Shown here: positions 34,188-47,479 of the stretch, in pieces
Layout of the letters: the number at the start of each line of letters is the position of its first letter
How positions within the stretch are numbered: the first letter of the stretch is position 1
From: Sanderia malayensis
Lineage: Eukaryota; Cnidaria; Scyphozoa; Semaeostomeae; Pelagiidae
DNA length: 64,000 bases
Direction: 5' to 3'
Assembly (NCBI GenBank): GCA_013076295.1
Contig: RQOL01000616.1
Span: 4,678,392-4,742,391, forward strand
Program-made: the position numbers and the translations under genes
The notes under the pieces: model-generated
Seen by the model: the letters and a program-made list of their open reading frames with translations, nothing else
What the model was told of the DNA's origin: nothing
Database searches by the model: none

Positions 34188-37100
34188 ATATGACCTACTA
34201 CGTACTTCACTTCAGTACGACACGATTGTTTATAGCTTGAATTATGAATTGAGTTGCCCGTTACTTTGTGAAACAAGCTAGTACACAATGGATGTATTAT
34301 CAATCATATCTTGCACACGATCTATATTTCTTATCCGAGATATATAGCCATGTCAGAGTTTCCTCCAATCAATCAAAGAAAATGTTTTTGTAATAGTTGA
34401 CTTTTATCGTTTATCAATGGAGGTGCCATTGAATTTCGAAAACAGTTAGGTAATAAAAATCAGACGTAGTCCTTAGTTTTATTCTTTGATCATTATCTAC
34501 TGTGAATAATTAACGAGTTGCCAATTCTTAATAATCAATAGTTGATTGATTAAAACATCTCGTAGCTATAACTAAGACACACAAGGCCAATGTTGCTTTG
34601 GCTTACAAGACAGCCATTCAAGAATCATTTCTGTAGTATACGAAACAAATCCGACTAAAACGATCGAAAGCTGCTCAGTTTACTTTCGAAATCTTGTCGA
34701 CCAGCTTTTACGAGTAGCACTTGTTTAAAATAAAGCGCCTTAAACCTTTAAGAAACATACTGCCAACCTTTCAATGAAATATTAACACGACGCAGTCCAT
34801 TTATTAACTTCGACCATTATGAAAATTATTTACTGCAATTACGAGTTGCCTAAGTAAAAGCTTAAACTCTTTTTGTTGTTTCACAATCGTATGATCAATA
34901 ATCACGAACTGAACCAAGCTATGTACAAACGTTTTCTGCGTTGCTGTTCGTATTCATGTCACAGTGTAAAGCAAGGAACGAAACTTGGAAAATGAATTAA
35001 ACAGCTTACCTTTCGACCAGGTTATATGGTGTTGCGTGTACAGTCTTCGCCTTGTGCAAAATGAAATTGATCAGTTACGATATGAATACCTTCCTTTTAT
35101 ACCAGCTTGAACAGGCATCCAGGAAACGCCATGTACTAAATAAGACCGAATCTTGTTGCAAAACAGCTATCGGCTTTGTTAATTTCTTCCTCAACACGAC
35201 ATTAAATCTGGCCTGAAGTGCAGTAATACAAATGCATTACAATAAATGTATTTTACAAGATAAAAGAAGGCTATAGCTATTAACAGTGTTGTTTCATATC
35301 TCCTTGTGGCTCTTCACTGTTGGTTGAGATTTGTCTATTGCTCAGTTTATTGTTGGACTTAGCAAACTCTTTTCATGGAGACATACACCCCCAAAGTCTT
35401 AAACTCCTATTTACATTCTTGCCATATTTAGAAATGTGCATGAAAATCAGTGTTTGCAAAAATCAATAATGACTATTTTATTAATCAATTAATCTACCAT
35501 CGAGCGTTCGTTAAATTAATTGATCACTTTAATAATCATATGATATGTTTGGGACACATTAAATAAAAGGTCGTTTGGCATATGTGTGGCGTACAATTTT
35601 CTAAATCCATATTTGGAACTGCTCAGGTGAATAGAGTAGTAGAAGGAGGATAGAAAGATGATTGATGTAGAGTCTTCGATATTTCTTTTATCGAACTTTA
35701 TGCAAGCAATTTATATTTTTTCGAATTGGTCCAATGCACAAAACTTTGATTCTTCGATTAGTTTGATTTATTAAAGAAATGAAAAGTCGCTTTCCTTTGT
35801 GCATATCAGCCTACTACTGTGAGATTTGCTTTAGTGAAACTATTTATTGCTAAGGGTAGACAGAAAGGTCATACTACCTGGACCGAGTATTAGTTTCAGC
35901 TTAACCATCAGGATATTAAATGATGAAGTAGAGTTATGGTCGATGGGCTACCAAGCACATATACACATGTATGCCAACATCATATCAAGTGTTTTATGCT
36001 TATACATTATATGTATGTTTACGAAAGAGAGGGGAATGGAACTAAATAAGTATGCTGTATGCTAAAGCTATGTTAAGCAATGCAAGATTTGTTTGGGTGC
36101 CCTGTTGGCCCAGACCACACCTTCCATTATTTGTTTGATGCACAATATATGTCCATTAATTAACACAAGGACCAAAAGTAATTTACAAGGACTTCAAGAG
36201 CTAATAAAATTTAGGACAACTTTACGTTCAAGCTGTGAGATTTTCAAGTGGTATTTTCTCAATCACGGTCATCATAATAATCATCACAAAAAACATCAAT
36301 TTTTGGTTGCAAAAACTGATGGATGAAAGATTCAAAAATTTGTGTTACAAAGGATTGGGTTGAAAAAATGTTTCCTAATCCTTTTGACGTAAATGAAGAC
36401 AGTCAAAGAAGAACTTTAATTGTTATTGGATTTGTAGCAGAATTAAGGCTCTTTGAAATTGAAACAATTTCTCCTTCAAATGGCACACAGGGGCACAAAG
36501 AATTGAGAACCAGTATTCTCTCGTCTATCGGAAATACCATGTATGCTTAAAGACATACCACAGTCTAATACATTGCTTAAATTGCTTAAATATTGAAACA
36601 TCCTGATTAATATCACAAAAGAGTATTTCATATTACATTTATTTCGCATCTTTTAAACATTTGAGTGCGTCTTGTTTTCCAATTTATAGAAAAATGACAG
36701 TGTTCTGTCACAATCAATGTCCTGTACTGTTCTGGAATATGATCTTTGGATTCGGCTTTCTGTTTGATTTGCTTTCACATAACGCTAAGCCACACATGCA
36801 GACGTGGGGCGGATAGCAGGAGGACGTTATTATAGAAACCCAGCATACAGTGAACAGAACTGAGCACCCACTACGCCACACTAGCCATGCATTTGCTTGA
36901 CAACTGTCATTTAGCTTTATTTTTATGACCAGTTCTTAAACAGCATTTTTATTTTATTGACTGGAATGGAAAATCACCTGTCCAACTGCAAATATATGAA
37001 TGTTTGGTTTGAATGGGCTTTACTCTGAGTTTGTTTGCCATAAGAAAGGAGATGAATTTGCATATTGTTTGCGTGAAGGTACTTTAGTTATTTAGTGGCT

Positions 37101-37667
37101 TATTAATTTCAAACAGGTGCATTAGTACATAACAATACTCAGATTTAGATTAAAACATCTGTATCGATAACAAAGTGATATATTTGAATGGAAGAGACCC
37201 AACCCAACCTTTTTTCTTTCATTTCTGGTTTTAGAAGATTAAAAATCAGCAAAAGCCAGCTGAACTGTGAAAACAGTTTATCATTTTTCAAATTTTCTCC
37301 CTTTAAAACGGTGAAGTACATCTTGTGGTTACCCATAGCTTTTAGTTTACATTTGTCCACGAGTTTATTGGCACCATGGCAATAGTCGTTTTCACGTTGT
37401 AAAGTATATCGACATAATGTCTTCTTTGGGCTTGTTCAGTATTGATGCTATCCCAGGATGCTCTGTGAATGAGATGCACGTGTGTTGGGACCTCCTTTTG
37501 AGATGGATTATCATAATAGACATAAATGAGTGGCTTTTAATTAAATAGAATTTCCTGATAGCCTTGCATACCATCTCACATGTTTTCCTGCTTCTAATTG
37601 CATGATCAAACCACGTAGGGTTCTATTTTCAAACAAACCACTTGACGTAACAGCATCACCATCATTA

Positions 37668-38038
37668 CACTTATTTTTTTAAATAAGCAACTAGACTTTG
37701 GTCCAGCCCTGAAAGTTGCTTAAAACTTTGGATATTTTAGCCCCCAAAGTTGCTTAAAATTTGTTGTACCTATAACAGCCTCTCCTAAGTTCGTGGGTCA
37801 AAATTATCAACTGTAACGCCTACAGCACAAGACTTAAGAGACAGTAAGTGTAAACATGTTAGTCAAGAACTTCAACAGCACAGTGAACATTCCTGCCCAG
37901 TTTTGGCATGTTAAAATAAATGACGTTTGAATTCTTAATTGCCAACAGTAATTCAATTGAGCCCTCGAGTTGCTTAATGTTAGGGTCAATCCAGCCCTGG
38001 TTGCTTATTGAGCGATTGCTTATTAAAAAAAATAAGTG
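37668..38038. mobile_element. MITE with AT-rich terminal inverted repeats
   Basis: The ends CACTTATTTTTTTAAATAAG and, inverted, CACTTATTTTTTTTAATAAG form terminal repeats of about 22-24 bp, flanked by TA on both sides. Length is 371 bp with no coding capacity. The TA target suggests a Tc1/mariner-type origin. Confidence 0.7.
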
Positions 38039-38346
38039 TATCAGATAAACTTGAACAACGTACATTATATTGACTTCTCATTATGATTATGATTACCAAA
38101 GAACTCAGTGAATTGCAAATACAAAGTGTTATGAAGCAGCAGACACATTTCATCAATACTAAGCATAACTTGTTTCCTTGGCAATTAATTAATACTGACT
38201 TTAAACATCTGACTTTAAACATCAAAATATTGTTAATTACTCAATTCTCTATTGTTCAATCATTACATATATGTTAATGGTCGACAAACATTGAAATTTG
38301 ACGAATATCCTTAAATTTACTTCCACACAGACATTTCTAACTGCAA

Positions 38347-41097
38347 TTAATTCTCATCGTCCTTCCCTTTATCATTTTCTCTTTCATCGTTGTCCTTTGT
38401 ATACCCTGCATCTGCTTCAATATCAGCTTCTTTCTCAGACTCCGTGACGACATCAGACTTATCACAACATGCACCATTTTCATTTTGACCTTCACTGCTT
38501 TTCTCGACAATTTTAGCTTGATTATCTATCACATCATCTTCTCCTGATTCATCTTCTTCGTTGGTAGCGATTGTTCCTCCGGGACTCAGCTCCTTTCTGC
38601 TATCATCCCAAATTATATCCTCTGGGTTGGGAACAGCCGGCAAAAATTCACAACCGGGACAAATCTGGTCGAAAATGTCTCTTGCCTGGGAGATACAAAA
38701 TCGGCCAAAAATCAGAACTTAGCAGGCAGGCAGCACGATTGAAAATTACAAATTAGAAAACACAAATAAAAATATTACTTCACGAATAGCGTTAGCAAAG
38801 CCCAACGTGGCACCAGGGAGATTGGTAACGAATATATTTCGAGGTAGATTTGAATTCACTTGTTGCATTTCAACTCCATCTTGATTAAAGTAAGCACTCC
38901 AAAGAATTTTCGGTTTTGTCGATTCTAGAATAATATGAAAACAAAACATCAAACGACGCAAAAAACGGTCATCTCAAAATGTTTACAAGTAAAGATAGTA
39001 AAAATGACCGAACTTCGCTAATCTCCGAGTAACAATTTGTAACAACAATATGTAAAATGAACAAAAAATTGCAACAACAATAAAATGCACAAAAAATTGA
39101 AACAACTTGCCAGTGACATTAAATTCTTCAAACAACAACTGGACGTATGACTTAAGATCATTGTAAGCAGTATCAGTTGAATCACATGTGAAATGAACAA
39201 CAAATAGACCAATAGGACACACCATAGAAGATGGTCCGACTTCGATAATACGAACATTCTTGTGGTTTGTGTGGCTGGTTAAAGGTGGAATATTCATGAG
39301 TGTCACTTGTTCATCTTCAGATTGTTTCAATGATTTATTTGTTATTACAATAGCTCTTGATACACGAGTACTAGGCTGCATGTGATATTTTTTGGGCAAA
39401 TATGTTCTATCCATGATCAGATGTTTTGCATTGATTTCTTGATCTTTCGAACAAACGATGCCTTTGAATGAATTGTCATCTTCATTGACCATCAGTTGTT
39501 TTGCACTACGTCTCAAGCAGTACAGGCCACCAAAAACCGCAGACATTCTGCAGAATGCCTGCGGGATTTCACCAACACCATACAATGCCAGTATGAATGG
39601 ACTATTACTGTAACGACCGAGGGACACGAGGAATTTCTGCGTTTCGCGTAAGCCCGTAACTGTATCAGTTTGAGGCTGCACCATCGCCATTGAGTAGATA
39701 ACAAAATGTTGAAGATTCGACGAGAGCTTCTTGTGTTTGAGGAACTCTTCGAAAGGCCTGTCAGAAAACTCTTCATATTGTTCGGGATTTTCATCGTGCG
39801 TCAAGCAAAATGAAAGAAACTTCATGAGAAACCTCTTCTCGATCACACTCACCATCTCACTATTAAAAACATCTGCACGACTGCAAGGCACGTCCATTAT
39901 TTCATCACCTTTGAGCGTGAGAATCCGATCGGCTGTTCGAAACTCTGCATAATGACATATATTAGCATTAATTAGAATCTCAATTAATGGACCTCTGGCA
40001 TACATCAAATTTGGCGCAATATCCATGCTAAATTTGCGTGATAAACATAGAAAATCTTGCAAAGTGACTTCATTTGAATGCGAAGCAAGTTTCGCTTGTG
40101 AAATTAAACGTTTTGTTGCGGCAGAAATGGAAGTTTCAACTGGCTCGTTAGTTTCATTTTCACTTGATTCAATTTGATTGCCAACTTCTTGCTCCTCGGT
40201 TTCATCAGATTTATCAACCGTATTGTCATCACTCTCTGAAATAGACGGGGACTTTAGCGCAGTATCGTCTGCAGTTTCGCCTGATTCGTCTGTGGACATT
40301 TGCGCGTTTTTTCCATCGTTATCTGGTGATTCAAGTTGTGTTAATTCAGGTTGAACTACTTGTGCAGAAGAACTGTCACCACCATAACTATAATCATCAC
40401 CATCACGACTAGGATTAGAAGCAGTAGTAGTTTGTTCTTTCACATTGTCTTCATTTGATTCGCTTGTGGTTTCTTTTACATCGGGTTCGCCTTCAACTTC
40501 AGGCTTCAATTCTTCATCATCTCTGACAAACATTCAGTTGAGTGGGTATAAGTATTTGTATCATCAAAATACAAAAAAGGTAATAAGCAATTGCAAACAG
40601 AATGACAACTTACTTTATGTAAGATTCAATAATTATATTTGATATGACGCAATCTTTTACAGGGACAGACAAGGCGTTAGTTTCAGTAGTTTCTTTTTCG
40701 TTATCAACAAAGTTTTGAAGTTCTGCCCAGCTCAAAAACTCTTCAAAAGAAAATGTTGCCCATTGTCCACCATAGTATTGATTTCTTTGCAAGAGAATAA
40801 ACCAATTAATAAGTGCAATTGCAATAAATCATGTAGAAAAAAGACGTGTGAACAAATAATAAACAAACATAGCAAACCTGTCAAGATGCAAAACTTTCTT
40901 TCCTATTCTCGATAGTGCAGCAGCCACAATTGATTCCGTAAGGCCTATTAAACAAAATTATGAGTAAGCAGCGGATCGAATAGCCTTTAAGGAACTTACT
41001 TACATATGAAAAGCAAACGTGTATATGCTAAAACGAAATATTTACCAGTGCCAAGAACTATGGCATCGAACTCCGAAGGCAATTTTTCGTCCGCCAT
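38347..41097 (-). CDS. CHM: Rab escort protein (REP/CHM)
   Basis: Six exons (41046-41097, 40878-40944, 40614-40784, 39111-40522, 38779-38924, 38347-38685) give 728 residues. The N-terminus holds the GDI-type dinucleotide fold (SEFDAIVLGTGLTESIVAAA, then NQYYGGQWATFSFEEFLSW). After a long acidic insert come REP blocks: ARGPLIEILINANICHYAEF, VPCSRADVFNS, GRYSNSPFILALYGVGEIPQ and FCRMSAVFGGLYCLRRSAKQ, and near the end PKILWSAYFNQ and VPNPEDIIWDD. REP presents Rabs to geranylgeranyl transferase and delivers them to membranes. The tail after PEDIIWDD is long and acidic. The intron after exon 4 uses a GC donor (ACTG|GCAAGT). The family is certain; the vertebrate CHM/CHML split does not apply. Confidence 0.96.
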
Positions 41098-41247
41098 TTT
41101 GAAAGAATGCGAACAACCAACACGAAAAAGAGAATGCAAATTAAAAGGAGGTTTGAAATGATGTCATAAAAAATTCATGGAGTTTCACTATTTTCAACAA
41201 GTAATGAATTTGGGAATTTCCATGTCTCAAGTTGTTTGAAAGTAATA
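41098..41247. promoter_or_regulatory. Divergent promoter, REP / UBE2K
   Basis: Only 150 bp separate the two start codons, which point away from each other, so both 5' UTRs and core promoters must fit here. No TATA box is evident. Confidence 0.7.
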
Positions 41248-42959
<1,712 letters not shown>

Positions 42960-43282
42960 AAATTAAATTGAACAGAAAAGCATCATGGTATAGATATGAA
43001 TTACTGCAACAACAACAACAACAATTGCCGGTAAGCAGCAATTGAAATTCCTTTAAAAGCTTTACTTGCTTTTCTAATCATTTAGTTCAATGCATTTCAT
43101 TGTGACTATCTCATTGTGTAATAATAATCTAATTTTTCTAGTAATATTAAAATCCCGTTCTGTGGTTAAGATTCCCCTTCATCTTTTAGCGTTATGTCAA
43201 TATGTACACCTTTAGATATCGCGTAAAAGCAACAAAGTTGATTAACTTAATCTGTTGTTGCACTATATTTGTAGCTAGTGCT
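42960..43282. other. Convergent 3' region
   Basis: 3' UTR of UBE2K, including a short CAA run near 43006-43024, and the 3' side of the EF-hand gene. No gene seen. Confidence 0.5.
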
Positions 43283-43867
43283 TTACAAATAATGGAATAC
43301 AGTCATAAGGTTGTCGTTAATTTTGCAGCCTTTTAACTTCCATTTTAAGCCATCAAAGTCCGTGCTTTCTAGAGCGTTTCGCTGATTACTATGAGACCAT
43401 CCCACACCGTCAGAAATACTCTGTTTATCCATTTTCCAGCATATCATTCTTTCTAAGAATGCACCGATCCCCTTAAAGCATTGAAAGTTAACCATTAGAT
43501 CTTTCTTTTCGCCATCTGGGCTTTCTTCTTTTCTTATCATGTCGATGATTTCTTGAAGACATTTCTTAGCATCAGGTTGAACGTAGATAACATTAATTAG
43601 AGTTTCTGTTAATTCGTGGGTATTTAACAATCCATCACGATCCTTATCTGCTTTGTGAAATGATTGTTTGTATAATTGCTGCCTTCTTGAGCATACGACA
43701 CAATAGTTGGTTAGATATTGTAATAAACTGATCTTTTCCAAGATGTGTACGTCCATTGGCAACTCGAATCGACAACTTTCTTTTGACAAAGCCAAAGGAC
43801 CTTGAAGCCACGGCTTCGCGTTGGCCATGTTTGAAATTGAATAGCTGAGATCCATGCCAGCTAGCAT
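43283..43867 (-). CDS. Single-exon EF-hand protein, 194 residues
   Basis: One uninterrupted frame from ATG at 43867, with a perfect 12-residue EF-hand loop at residues 74-85 (DKDRDGLLNTHE: Asp at 1, 3 and 5, Gly at 6, Glu at 12). It should bind calcium. A second, degenerate partner hand probably lies around residues 110-135, where acidic residues are present but no canonical loop. There is no signal peptide or membrane segment. The C-terminal third has no recognised domain. It lies between UBE2K and TMPPE on the minus strand. Lack of introns in an intron-rich region could mean a retrocopy. The EF-hand is certain; the family is not assigned. Confidence 0.7.
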   Translation of the reverse strand: MLAGMDLSYSISNMANAKPWLQGPLALSKESCRFELPMDVHILEKISLLQYLTNYCVVCSRRQQLYKQSFHKADKDRDGLLNTHELTETLINVIYVQPDAKKCLQEIIDMIRKEESPDGEKKDLMVNFQCFKGIGAFLERMICWKMDKQSISDGVGWSHSNQRNALESTDFDGLKWKLKGCKINDNLMTVFHYL

Positions 43868-44807
43868 TTAGCAATATGTGTTTAGCTTTTATCTTCTACC
43901 AAATAGTATTATTGTAATTCAATTGAAAACTCGTAAAACTGATCCAATACTAAACTAAGGCAACCTTGCTTGATCTCTGATCATGTTTCGTTTTATTTCG
44001 TTTCCAACGACAACTTCTATTTTCTTGTCGCATTCATGGATCATACAATTGTTTTGAGAAGTGGGTAAATATTAGCCCGACGCAAACAGTGAGTTTTATC
44101 TTATCCTCCAGCAAATTCAATAAAACCACAAGTATATTATTTCGCGATTGTCAAAGACATGACCTGCTCTCTCCATTGTTTTTCTCGTGTGATTTGAACT
44201 CGAGAAATTCGATGATTTTTTTAATCAAATTTCAAATAGTTAATAGCTACAGATTGACGCGTTAATTGACCAGAAGTTAAGCGTTAATTGACCAGAAGTT
44301 CATCACAACCCTGGCATTTCGGAAACAATAGAAAACATCTGGGGGACACTTAATTAATCAATCGATGTACAAATGTGTTTTAAATAACAGGTTTCTGTAA
44401 TTCATATGTTCACTTTATTATATTTATAATCCGGCTGGGTGCTGGCTGGAACTACGTCACAGTCTCATTTTTGTCATCGTGTCGAGGTTAATAGTTCACG
44501 TTTATTCACGCAAAAGCAGTTTTTCAGACATGGAAAAGACAATGAAGCATCAGATACAGAAGAGGTACCGTACAATGTTGTTATTTTGATGATTTTACCG
44601 TTACACATGATTAAATCGTACAATTATTGTTCAATTTAAACTAATGTATCAAATTTAATTCAGGGCTGTGTGTTATGCTTTCGAAAAACAGTCTGAGAGG
44701 GAAAAGAAAATACAAGATGGACACTTCATAATTCTAAAGTCTTGAACAAAGGATCAAAGAATGGTTTGATATATTGATAATTATTGTAGATAGCGTTTTT
44801 GGGGTTA
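43868..44807. other. Intergenic region with a 22-bp tandem duplication
   Basis: No supported gene. A 22-bp unit (GCGTTAATTGACCAGAAGTT plus two bases) is repeated in tandem at about 44258-44301. The open frame at 44439-44639 (+) has no recognisable features. Confidence 0.5.
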
Positions 44808-46456
44808 TTACGTAGAAATTAAGGTAATACAAGGAATTTCTCCTTCTGCTATGAAACGTAACGGTGCTGCCCAATAGAATATCCCAGTTGACACATAAAC
44901 GTAAGAGTCTTTGTCATAACGATTCAAGCCATAGAAATAAGCTTCACTTAAGAAATGATATAACCCTGTAAATGGGAACTGTCCACCGTGTGTATGACCA
45001 CTCAATGCTAACTGTATGTTACCATATTTGGCAATAGCTGTCTTAGATACTGAAGGACGATGCGATAGCAACAATGTTGCTGTTCTTTGATCTCTGTCTT
45101 TCAATGCAGCCTCATAATCAGGACCATGATCTCCACCTCTGAAATACATGAGAAAGATGCTTCATAAAAATTTGCTAGATTTGAGAAACTTTATTCATTA
45201 CAACAAATGGCATTACATCTCATAAAGTCTTTCTCTGAATTAAAATGATTTTACCTAAAGAATTTCCCCTCTGTATCATCAATACCAGCAATATAAAAGA
45301 ATTCATTATTTTTATTCATAATTTTAGCTTTTTCATTGTGCAGGACCTTCAAGCCAAGAGAACTCCAAATGCCAATCCATCTATCGATATCAGCACTGTA
45401 ATAATCATGGTTGCCTAAAACATAACAATATGGTAAGTTTGTGTGGTGTTCATTATCATTATCTTTATTTGGTATGCCTTTAATTAAAGAAATAGTGTTG
45501 CTTAGGTTACCAGTAGTAATATAAACTCCATATTTTGATGTTAGGTTTCTTAAAGGTTCTAAAGATTGGCTGATTTTTCTTGTCATTCCTTCTACAGTGT
45601 CACCAGTAATTGCAACGATATCAGGATTCAGATAATTGGAAGTTCTCACAACGTTCTCAACTGCTGTTTTTCCTTTCAAAATACCAATATGCATATCAGA
45701 TAGCTGAACAATTCTTGTGTTATTGAATGAATGAGGTAAGTTTCTAATTTTAACGTCAATATATTTAACTGGTGGCATATTGCTTGCATGCTTGTAAGCC
45801 ATAAGGAAGCATGCCAATGACATTGCAAAGACGATAGCTATGTAAACAAACTCCTCCTTCTTGGTTTTGTATGTTTTCCAAATTGAACTTGTACCACTCA
45901 TGTTTCTTTTTTTCATGTTTTTCAAAAGGAAGTAAACGACGAAGCAAATCTCTACAACCAGAGCTGATGCCATTAGGTACATAACAAAACCAAACGAATA
46001 ACCGACCACAACAGATAACAACGAAGGCTCCTGGCCCACAAGAAAACATTGAAGCACCATGCAGCTTTGTGCCAGCACAATAACTGGAAGCAGAAACAAT
46101 CGCAATACAAAACCAATACAGGAATTTCTCGGCAATTTATGAACCAGGTTGCTGTAAAGGAGTTTTGTTACCAAAATGAACAGCGCTTCTGCAAGAATTA
46201 AATACTGACAAAGTAAAAGCCGGTACCTGACAGAAACTTCCAGTGGAAACACTTTCGACGTTAATGCAATGAACAAAAGATTTATGACCACAAATAAACC
46301 AGATATATTCTTAATTTTTGCGTGTTCCATTTTCATTTCCTTCCACAACTCATGAGGAGGATAATCGAAGTAAGGTAAGGTAAAGAAATTAAGGCCTAGG
46401 CCGGAAGAGAATATTTTCTTGTTTTCTGTTTCTCCGGAACGAGGCCACATGCTCAC
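44808..46456 (-). CDS. TMPPE: TMPPE-like membrane metallophosphoesterase
   Basis: Two exons (45255-46456 and 44808-45138) give 510 residues. The N-terminal half has about five hydrophobic segments. The C-terminal half is a calcineurin-like phosphoesterase with all metal-ligand motifs in order: D-x-H in IVQLSDMHIG (about residue 250), GDTVEG (about 275), GNHDYYS (about 347), LLSHRP and GHTHGGQ (about 448). The layout matches vertebrate TMPPE (transmembrane protein with metallophosphoesterase domain), whose substrate is unknown. The segment between GDTVEG and GNHD is enlarged by a charged Asn/Asp/His-rich stretch (NKDNDNEHHTN), longer than usual between these motifs. The start was taken as the first in-frame Met; a later Met about 40 residues in is possible. 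Confidence 0.9.
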
Positions 46457-46866
46457 ATGGGCTTTTTTTTCTGCATCTTAATTGTTCTTTTTGCAGGTGA
46501 GCTTGTATGCTCCTAATGTTTACCTGCTGGTGTTTTTCCTACATCAGACATTTGCGTTTAAAGTATGGAATATTGCATCGCATAGACATACCCATTCATG
46601 GTTTATTGTGTTTCATTCAGTTCTCATAACATGTTATGTTTTCATTCATCAGGGAGCAAACGATATGAATGAGTCCGAGTTCAATAGAATTGCCAAGAGA
46701 CATCTTGTGTTCGGTATGCGCATATGTGAATCTCTGAGGCTCCATTGGTTCATCTATCTCATGATTGGTGCATTGGACGATCATTAACATATTGTGCATT
46801 TCCTTACAACCAAATATGGATGATTTCTTGATGTTTGTAGCGCCCTGTTTTCACGCTGCAATTGGG

Positions 46867-46874
46867 TATATAAG
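46867..46874 (+). promoter_or_regulatory. TATA-like box in the left palindrome arm
   Basis: TATATAAG is followed by AGGGCGCGGAACACG. The mirror copy on the minus strand of the right arm (49954-49947) reads GATATAAG followed by the same GCGCGGAACACG block, so the motif is conserved in both arms and points inward. Confidence 0.5.
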
Positions 46875-47074
46875 AGGGCGCGGAACACGTTCTTGCCTTT
46901 TCAAGTCATTCAGTTGGTGAAGTTGGGGAAGAAGGATGCAGACACTTTGATTGATTTGATCAGAAGAAGCCGTTGGCCTAGATCTTGGTTTTTTCTTCGA
47001 TGCCGAAGAAGCATGCAGACATTGCTTGAGAAAGACACCCAGTTTGTTGCTTGGTAAGTCGTATTCAGATTTAT

Positions 47075-47479
47075 TCATCTTGCTTCCAGCTTTTTTAGAT
47101 TTGTCAAGTTATTTTTCTCGGGGTTTTCATTTGTTAGAAACAACGAACTCTTGTAAACGTTAACTGATAGGCCTTGCAACGAAGCTATTTTAGGCGCCGA
47201 CAGTAAATGCTTTTTTTTAAATTGACCTTTCAAGAATAGGCCTTTAAGATGGGGATGTTTTTTCCAATATAAAATATGAGCCAATTTGATTGAATGATTT
47301 AGATAATTTTCATGCAAGCCCTGATTTCCATTCCTCCTACTTATTATAAATGCGATGATATTTAATTTTTGCTTTGCCAGCTTGCTGAGTTTATGTGCTT
47401 TTATTTGTTTTATGTTTTTATTTTTCATGGCAAGAAAGAAGAAGACGAAAAACAGGATCAACAGAATAAAAGCAATCAA
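47075..47479 (-). CDS. Hypothetical membrane-anchored protein in the palindrome
   Basis: A 134-residue open frame starting with a strong hydrophobic segment (MIAFILLILFFVFFFLAMKN), then a basic region and a conserved block (SIKLAHILYWKKHPHLKGLF ... NPEKNNLTNLKKLEAR). The right arm retains about 80 residues of the same frame with mostly conservative changes, which suggests past coding constraint. The family is not recognised. It reads outward from the palindrome centre, antisense to the inward TATA-box orientation. It could be a real gene, a decaying transposon product or chance. Confidence 0.4.
   Translation of the reverse strand: MIAFILLILFFVFFFLAMKNKNIKQIKAHKLSKLAKQKLNIIAFIISRRNGNQGLHENYLNHSIKLAHILYWKKHPHLKGLFLKGQFKKKHLLSAPKIASLQGLSVNVYKSSLFLTNENPEKNNLTNLKKLEAR

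Larger units (their letters stand above)
29609..38346. other. 8.7-kb gene-poor region between FGF and REP
   Basis: No supported complete gene. It contains a candidate signal-peptide exon (33959-34187), a (TC)n microsatellite at about 32125-32144, a short GTT run near 32640, and a MITE at 37668-38038. Open frames at 31422-31763, 33639-33908 and 36093-36550 show no domain. Large non-coding flanks are common around developmental ligands, so cis-regulatory elements for the FGF gene may lie here; this is inference. Confidence 0.5.

Noticed and set aside
36093..36550. Two consecutive plus-strand frames
   Set aside because: No splice logic, domain or conservation signal; short frames like these are expected in AT-rich intergenic DNA.
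39018..39794. Minus-strand frames overlapping the REP gene in other frames
   Set aside because: Out-of-frame shadows of the verified REP coding exon and of the intron after it.
46482..46787. 101-codon plus-strand frame with hydrophobic segments
   Set aside because: It crosses the TMPPE upstream region into the palindrome edge, is not matched in the other arm, and has no domain.
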